DNA from: Holophaga sp.
Lineage (GTDB): Bacteria > Acidobacteriota > Holophagae > Holophagales > Holophagaceae
Assembly (NCBI GenBank): GCA_031292735.1
Contig: JARLGP010000031.1
Coordinates: 1 to 17,225, forward strand
DNA: 17,225 bases
Direction: 5' to 3'
Of the stretch, positions 13,426 to 17,225 are shown in pieces (the stretch's first letter is position 1; the number at the start of each line of letters is the position of its first letter). Made by a program: the position numbers and the translations under genes. The notes under the pieces are model-generated. The model saw only the letters and a program-made list of their open reading frames with translations, was not told the DNA's origin and ran no database searches.

Positions 13426-14723
13426 TGAGCCAACCGCGCGAGCAACAGATCAGGGCCCGGGCCCAGCAGGCGCGAAGCGCTTCCCGCCGGCTGGCGGCCG
13501 CCCCCCTGGAACCCCGGAACCTGGCCCTGACCCAAGCCGCCGAGCTGCTGCTGGCGCAAGCCGAAGCGGTGCTCCAGGCCAACGCCGAGGACTGCGCCCA
13601 GGCCGCCGGGCTGTCGGAAGCCACCCTCAGCCGGCTGAAGCTGGACCCGGGCAAGCTGCGGGAGATGGCGCGCGGGCTCACCGCCGTGGCCGCCCTGGAC
13701 GATCCGCTGGGCCGGGTGCGCCTGGACCGGCTCCTGGACGAAGGCCTGGAGCTCACCCAGGTCACCTGCCCGCTGGGCGTGCTGGGCGTGGTGTTCGAGG
13801 CCAGGCCCGACGCCCTGCTGCAGATCGGCTCGCTGGCCATCAAGTCCGGCAACGCCGCGCTGCTCAAGGGCGGCAGCGAGGCCGTCCGCAGCAACCAGCT
13901 GCTGGCCGAGATCCTGCGCCAGGGGCTGGGCGCGGCCGGCCTGCCGGCGGATGCCATCCAGCTGCTGGGCGGCCGGGAAGACGTGGAGGCCCTGCTGGCC
14001 CTGGACGATCTGGTGGACCTGGTGATCCCCCGGGGGTCCAGTGCGTTGGTGAAGTACATCCAGTCCCACACCCGGATTCCGGTGCTGGGCCACGCCGAAG
14101 GGATCTGCCACATCTACCTGGACGCCGCCGCCGACCCGGCCAAGGCGGTGGCGGTGGTGCGCGACGCCAAGCTGCAGTACCCGGCCGCCTGCAATTCGGT
14201 GGAGACCCTGCTGGTGCACCGGGACGCCATGGGGGTGCTGGCCCTGGTGGCGGAAGACCTGCGCGGGCGAGGGGTGGAGCTGCGCGGCTGCCCCCGGGCC
14301 CGGGCGGCGCTGCCCTGGATGCTGGCGGCCAGCGAGGCGGACTGGGACACGGAATACGGGGAGCCCATCCTGTCGGTGCGGGTGGTGGACGACCTGGAGC
14401 AGGCCATCGCCCACATCCACGCCCACGGCTCCGGCCACACCGAGGCCATCCTCACCGAGGACCCGAAAGCGGCCGAGCGGTTCCTGGCCGAAGTGGACGC
14501 CAGCGGAGTCTACCACAACGCCTCCACCCGCTTCGCCGACGGCTACCGCTACGGCTTCGGCGCGGAGGTGGGCATCAGCACCTCAAGGATCCACGCGCGG
14601 GGTCCGGTGGGCCTGGATGGCCTGCTTTCCTGCAAGTACCTGCTGCGTGGCGACGGGCACCGGGTGGCCGACTACACGGGAGCCAACCCCCGGCCCTTTC
14701 TGCACCGGAACCTGCCCACTTAG
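13422..14723 (+). CDS. proA: Glutamate-5-semialdehyde dehydrogenase (gamma-glutamyl phosphate reductase)
   Basis: A 433-residue aldehyde-dehydrogenase-fold enzyme that reduces gamma-glutamyl phosphate with NADPH to glutamate semialdehyde, the second step of proline synthesis. Family blocks are GVVFEARPD (122-130), KSGNAALLKGG (141-151), VIPRGS (201-206), VLGHAEGICHIY (221-232) and the catalytic cysteine C257 in YPAACNSVETLL. The C-terminal GFGAEVGISTSRIHARGPVG is characteristic. Two ATG codons stand in tandem at 13422 and 13425; the first overlaps the proB stop. The proC gene for the last step is not in the window. Length is normal for the family, though the N-terminal 15 residues are rather Gln/Arg-rich. 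Confidence 0.98.
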   Translation: MMSQPREQQIRARAQQARSASRRLAAAPLEPRNLALTQAAELLLAQAEAVLQANAEDCAQAAGLSEATLSRLKLDPGKLREMARGLTAVAALDDPLGRVRLDRLLDEGLELTQVTCPLGVLGVVFEARPDALLQIGSLAIKSGNAALLKGGSEAVRSNQLLAEILRQGLGAAGLPADAIQLLGGREDVEALLALDDLVDLVIPRGSSALVKYIQSHTRIPVLGHAEGICHIYLDAAADPAKAVAVVRDAKLQYPAACNSVETLLVHRDAMGVLALVAEDLRGRGVELRGCPRARAALPWMLAASEADWDTEYGEPILSVRVVDDLEQAIAHIHAHGSGHTEAILTEDPKAAERFLAEVDASGVYHNASTRFADGYRYGFGAEVGISTSRIHARGPVGLDGLLSCKYLLRGDGHRVADYTGANPRPFLHRNLPT

Positions 14724-14788
14724 AGGGGCTGTACCAAAATATCCAAGTTACTTTTGCGCAACGGCTTAATCCCGCGAGCCGGCCGGAG

Positions 14789-14831
14789 TATAAAGACCCA
14801 TCGGGAAAACCGATTTCAGGAATCGGGAAAA
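14789..14831 (+). promoter_or_regulatory. TATAAA box and direct repeats upstream of lctP
   Basis: The 189-base gap between proA and lctP is more AT-rich than its surroundings. TATAAA (14789-14794) resembles a -10, with a poor -35 (TTAATC, 14766-14771) 17 bases upstream. The decamer ATCGGGAAAA occurs twice in direct orientation, at 14800-14809 and 14822-14831, 22 bases apart. CCGAT (14810-14814) between them can pair with either copy. The repeats follow the putative start, where a repressor could sit. A 5-bp palindromic arm pair CCTGG-T-CCAGG lies at 14843-14853, and TTGCGCAA at 14754-14761. Confidence 0.4.
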
Positions 14832-14912
14832 ACTCATTGTGCCCTGGTCCAGGAAACTCGATATTGAGAGATCCCCGCTCATTTGAAGATCTGAAATTGC
14901 AAGGAGGACTGC

Positions 14913-16583
14913 ATGGCAACCCCATGGACTCACAACTACGCAGCTTTGGGCGGGAGTCTGCTCCTGACCGCCCTGGTGGTGGCCATTCCCATCATCTTCC
15001 TGTTCTGGGCCCTGGCGGTGAAGCGCATGAAAGGCCACGTGGCCGGTCTGCTCACCCTGCTCATCACCATCCTGATCAGCGTGCTGGTCTACCGGATGCC
15101 GGTCACCGCGGCCCTTTCGGCCGCGATCCTGGGCATGGTCAACGGGCTGTTCCCCATCGGCTGGATCATCCTCACCGCGGTGTTCCTGTTCAACCTCACC
15201 GTGGCCTCGGGCCAGTTCGAGGTGATCAAGAGCTCCATCTCGGCCCTGTCCCCGGACCGGCGCATCCAGGCGCTGCTCATCGCCTTCTGCTTCTCGGCCT
15301 TCATGGAAGGCGTCGCCGGCCAGGGCGCGCCGGTGGCGGTGGCCGCGGCCATGCTGATCGGCCTGGGCTTCCCGGCCCTGCCGGCAGCCGTGATCTGCCT
15401 GGTGGCCAACACGCCGCCCGTGCCGTTCGGACCGGTGGGGGTGCCCACCATCATGATGTCCACCGTGACCGGCTTCCCCGCCAACATCCTGACCCGCGCC
15501 ATCGGCTACGACATGGCCTTCCTGGCCCTGATCATCCCCTTCTTCATGGTGGTGGTGATGGTCGGCTTCAAGCGCGCCAAGGAAGTCCTGCCGGCGGCCC
15601 TGGTGGCCGGCATCAGCTACGCCGTGGCGTCCCTGCTGGTTTCCACCTACTTCGGGCCTGAACTGCCCGGCATCACCGCCTCCATCGTTTCGCTGGTGTG
15701 CCTGGTGATCTTCATCCGCTTCTGGCAGCCCAAGACGGTCTGGAACTTCCCCGAGGACTCCGAGGCCGCGCGCACCGCCACCAAGCACTCCTACACCGGT
15801 GGCCAGATCTTCCGGGCCTGGTCGCCGTTCCTCATCCTCATGGTGGTCATGGCCATCTGGGGCACCCCGATGTTCAAGACCTTCGCCAACAAGAGCCTCA
15901 AGTGGTTCGTGCTGGTTCCCCACTGGCCCGGGCTTGACGGCGTCGTGCTGCGCGCCCAGCCCATCGTGCCCAAGCCTTCGGTCTATGGCGCCAGCTACCG
16001 CTGGGAATGGTTCACCGCCGCCGGCACGGCCATGATGATCTCCTCGCTCCTGTCCATGGTGGTGGCCGGCATCAGCCCCTCCACCGGCGCCAAGGTGTTC
16101 GTGAAGACCTTCAAGCAGCTGCAGTTCACCCTCATCACCCTGGCTTCGGTGCTGGGCATCGGCTTCCTGGCCAACTACTCCGGCATGTCCTTCACCCTGG
16201 GCCTGGCCTTCGCCGCCTACACCGGCATGGCGTTCCCCATCTTCTCCCCGATCATCGGCATGGTGGGCGTGTTCCTCACCGGCTCGGTCACCTCCTCCGC
16301 GGCCCTGTTCGGCAAACTGCAGCAGGTCACCGCCATGAGCCTGGGCCTGAACCCCGTGCTCACCACCTCGGCCAACCTGTTCGGCAGCGACATCGGCAAG
16401 CTGATCTCGCCCCAGTCCATCGCCGTGGCCTGCGCCGCTGTGGGCCTGGTGGGACGGGAAACCGATATCTTCCGTAAAACCATCAAATACGCGTTGATCC
16501 TGCTGTGCCTGGTGATCGTGATCGTGCTGCTGCAGGCCTTCATCATTCCCTGGATGCTTCCCACTGCGCCGTCGGTCATTTAA
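14913..16583 (+). CDS. lctP: L-lactate permease (LctP family)
   Basis: A 556-residue inner-membrane carrier with about a dozen hydrophobic segments, the usual LctP length. LctP proteins take up lactate, and often glycolate, with protons. Landmarks are FCFSAFMEGVAGQGAPVA (125-142), CLVANTPPVPFGPVGVPT (162-179), the late GSVTSSAALFGKLQ block and SPQSIAVACAAVGLVGRE near the end. In E. coli LldP-like proteins the first landmark usually ends GFGAPVA or GFAAPVA; here it is GQGAPVA, with a polar Gln. AAGGAGG lies before the start at 14913. A cupin gene and an aminotransferase gene follow with 43 and 20 bases between, so co-transcription is likely. No lactate dehydrogenase gene is seen next to it. 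Confidence 0.94.
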   Translation: MATPWTHNYAALGGSLLLTALVVAIPIIFLFWALAVKRMKGHVAGLLTLLITILISVLVYRMPVTAALSAAILGMVNGLFPIGWIILTAVFLFNLTVASGQFEVIKSSISALSPDRRIQALLIAFCFSAFMEGVAGQGAPVAVAAAMLIGLGFPALPAAVICLVANTPPVPFGPVGVPTIMMSTVTGFPANILTRAIGYDMAFLALIIPFFMVVVMVGFKRAKEVLPAALVAGISYAVASLLVSTYFGPELPGITASIVSLVCLVIFIRFWQPKTVWNFPEDSEAARTATKHSYTGGQIFRAWSPFLILMVVMAIWGTPMFKTFANKSLKWFVLVPHWPGLDGVVLRAQPIVPKPSVYGASYRWEWFTAAGTAMMISSLLSMVVAGISPSTGAKVFVKTFKQLQFTLITLASVLGIGFLANYSGMSFTLGLAFAAYTGMAFPIFSPIIGMVGVFLTGSVTSSAALFGKLQQVTAMSLGLNPVLTTSANLFGSDIGKLISPQSIAVACAAVGLVGRETDIFRKTIKYALILLCLVIVIVLLQAFIIPWMLPTAPSVI

Positions 16584-16626
16584 GCAGTAAAATCGCATAC
16601 AATCCCAAATTTTGGAGGACGAGAAC

Positions 16627-17037
16627 ATGACCACCTACACCCCAGGCAGCATCAAGGGCCTGATCGATTCCACCCCGGATGCGTCGATCCTGGTCCATCT
16701 CAGCGAACACTATGGCTCACGCCAGCTGCCCGCCACCGGGGTGGACAGCGCGACCGTCTACGACTGCCCGCGCACCCAGGTCATGGTCCGCACGGCCGTA
16801 AAGGGCACCGCCATTGGCAACCATTTCCACTCGGTCTCCGATGAAATCGTGATCGTGGTCGGCGGCAAGGGTGAGATCCTGGTCAATGGTGACTGGAAGC
16901 CGGTCAAGGCCGGCGATGTGCATGTTTGCCCGCGCGGAATCATCCACGACACCCGGGCCATGCAGGAGGATTTGCAGTACCTGTCCATCTTCACCCCGCA
17001 CCTTCCGCCGGGCAGCGACATCAACTGGCTGAAGTAA
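16627..17037 (+). CDS. Small cupin-domain protein
   Basis: A 136-residue single-domain cupin. The metal site is visible as H66, H68 and E73 (HFHSVSDE) in the first motif and H107 in the second (GDVHVCPRGIIHDTR), the complete His-x-His...Glu...His set. The metal is probably Fe, Mn, Ni or Zn. The fold covers dioxygenases, isomerases, decarboxylases and sugar or acid sensors; substrate cannot be inferred. GGAGGA lies 7 bases before the ATG at 16627, so an alternative TTG start 15 bases upstream is rejected. TACAAT at 16598-16603 might be an internal -10 but lacks a -35. It lies between the lactate permease and the aminotransferase genes, suggesting a role in the same small-acid pathway. Confidence 0.88.
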   Translation: MTTYTPGSIKGLIDSTPDASILVHLSEHYGSRQLPATGVDSATVYDCPRTQVMVRTAVKGTAIGNHFHSVSDEIVIVVGGKGEILVNGDWKPVKAGDVHVCPRGIIHDTRAMQEDLQYLSIFTPHLPPGSDINWLK

Positions 17038-17057
17038 CCACAACAGGAGACCTCAAA

Positions 17058-17225
17058 ATGACAGCACTACTTCCCAACATCGATCCCGATGGCTTGATGG
17101 AATTCTCCGTGGTCTACACCGACCGCGCGCTGAACCACATGTCCAAGAAGTTCCAGAAAGTGATGAACGAGATCAACCGCATCCTGAAGAAGGTGTACCA
17201 CGCCAAGGCCGCGATCCTGGTCCCC
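17058..17225 (+). CDS. Class V aminotransferase, N-terminal fragment (alanine-glyoxylate/serine type)
   Basis: The first 56 codons are present and the frame runs off the window, so this gene is partial by position, not broken. The N-terminus, with NIDPDGLMEFSVVYTDRALN and HMSKKFQ, resembles the PLP-dependent class V aminotransferases annotated as alanine-glyoxylate or serine-pyruvate aminotransferase. The PLP lysine and active site would lie beyond the edge. AGGAGA lies 7 bases before the ATG, and the gene begins 20 bases after the cupin stop. If the assignment holds, it would interconvert glyoxylate or pyruvate and an amino acid, fitting a lactate/glycolate uptake operon. Confidence in the exact substrate is low. 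Confidence 0.75.
   Translation, partial: MTALLPNIDPDGLMEFSVVYTDRALNHMSKKFQKVMNEINRILKKVYHAKAAILVP

Noticed and set aside
14800..14816. Intrinsic terminator after proA (ATCGG, GAAAA loop, CCGAT, then TTT)
   Set aside because: Only five pairs and three T; too weak to call, and the same bases are better explained as part of a direct repeat.
14766..16634. Very long antisense open frame (over 600 codons, His/Gly/Asp-rich) opposite lctP
   Set aside because: It mirrors the high-GC codon bias of the permease gene, has repetitive low-complexity composition and resembles no family; the sense gene is clear.

Overview
The window is GC-rich, gene-dense bacterial chromosome with no RNA genes, CRISPR array or intact mobile element that I can see. 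A Sec/lipobox lipoprotein with Ig-like folds suggests a Gram-negative-type envelope. The mix of an Opp-type peptide/opine importer, a lactate permease and proBA fits a heterotrophic soil or sediment organism. A Holophagae-type acidobacterium is my guess, but taxonomy cannot be fixed from the sequence alone. The first 120 bases have an odd composition, with homopolymer G and C runs and AT-rich patches, and may be a contig edge.

Layout: (1) 139-3341 holds a cold-shock protein (-), an Ig-like lipoprotein (+), and a divergent SDR oxidoreductase (-) / AraC regulator (+) pair of the YqhC-target type. (2) 3342-10971 is one long minus-strand operon. In transcription order it encodes a GntR/FCD regulator, a saccharopine dehydrogenase (glutamate-forming type), a family-5 solute-binding protein, two permeases (OppB, OppC) and two ATPases (OppD, OppF). 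A palindromic ATGTATACAT and a TTGACA-type promoter lie upstream. The simplest reading is ligand-controlled import of a peptide or opine-like amino-acid conjugate, followed by oxidative cleavage in the cytoplasm. (3) 11263-11998 holds a DJ-1/PfpI-family protein (+) convergent with a 43-residue Lys/Ala-rich basic protein (-). (4) 12053-14723 is the proline biosynthesis operon proB-proA. It is preceded by a leader with a 17-codon reading frame containing five proline codons, several mutually exclusive GC stems, and a pairing that could hide the proB ribosome binding site. (5) 14724-17225 holds a lactate/glycolate permease, a small cupin and the start of a class V (alanine-glyoxylate/serine type) aminotransferase, cut by the window edge. 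These probably form an operon handling a 2-hydroxy or 2-oxo acid.

The two observations most worth following are the candidate proline-codon leader-peptide control of proBA and the saccharopine-dehydrogenase/Opp/GntR catabolic operon. Both rest on sequence reading alone, without database searches.
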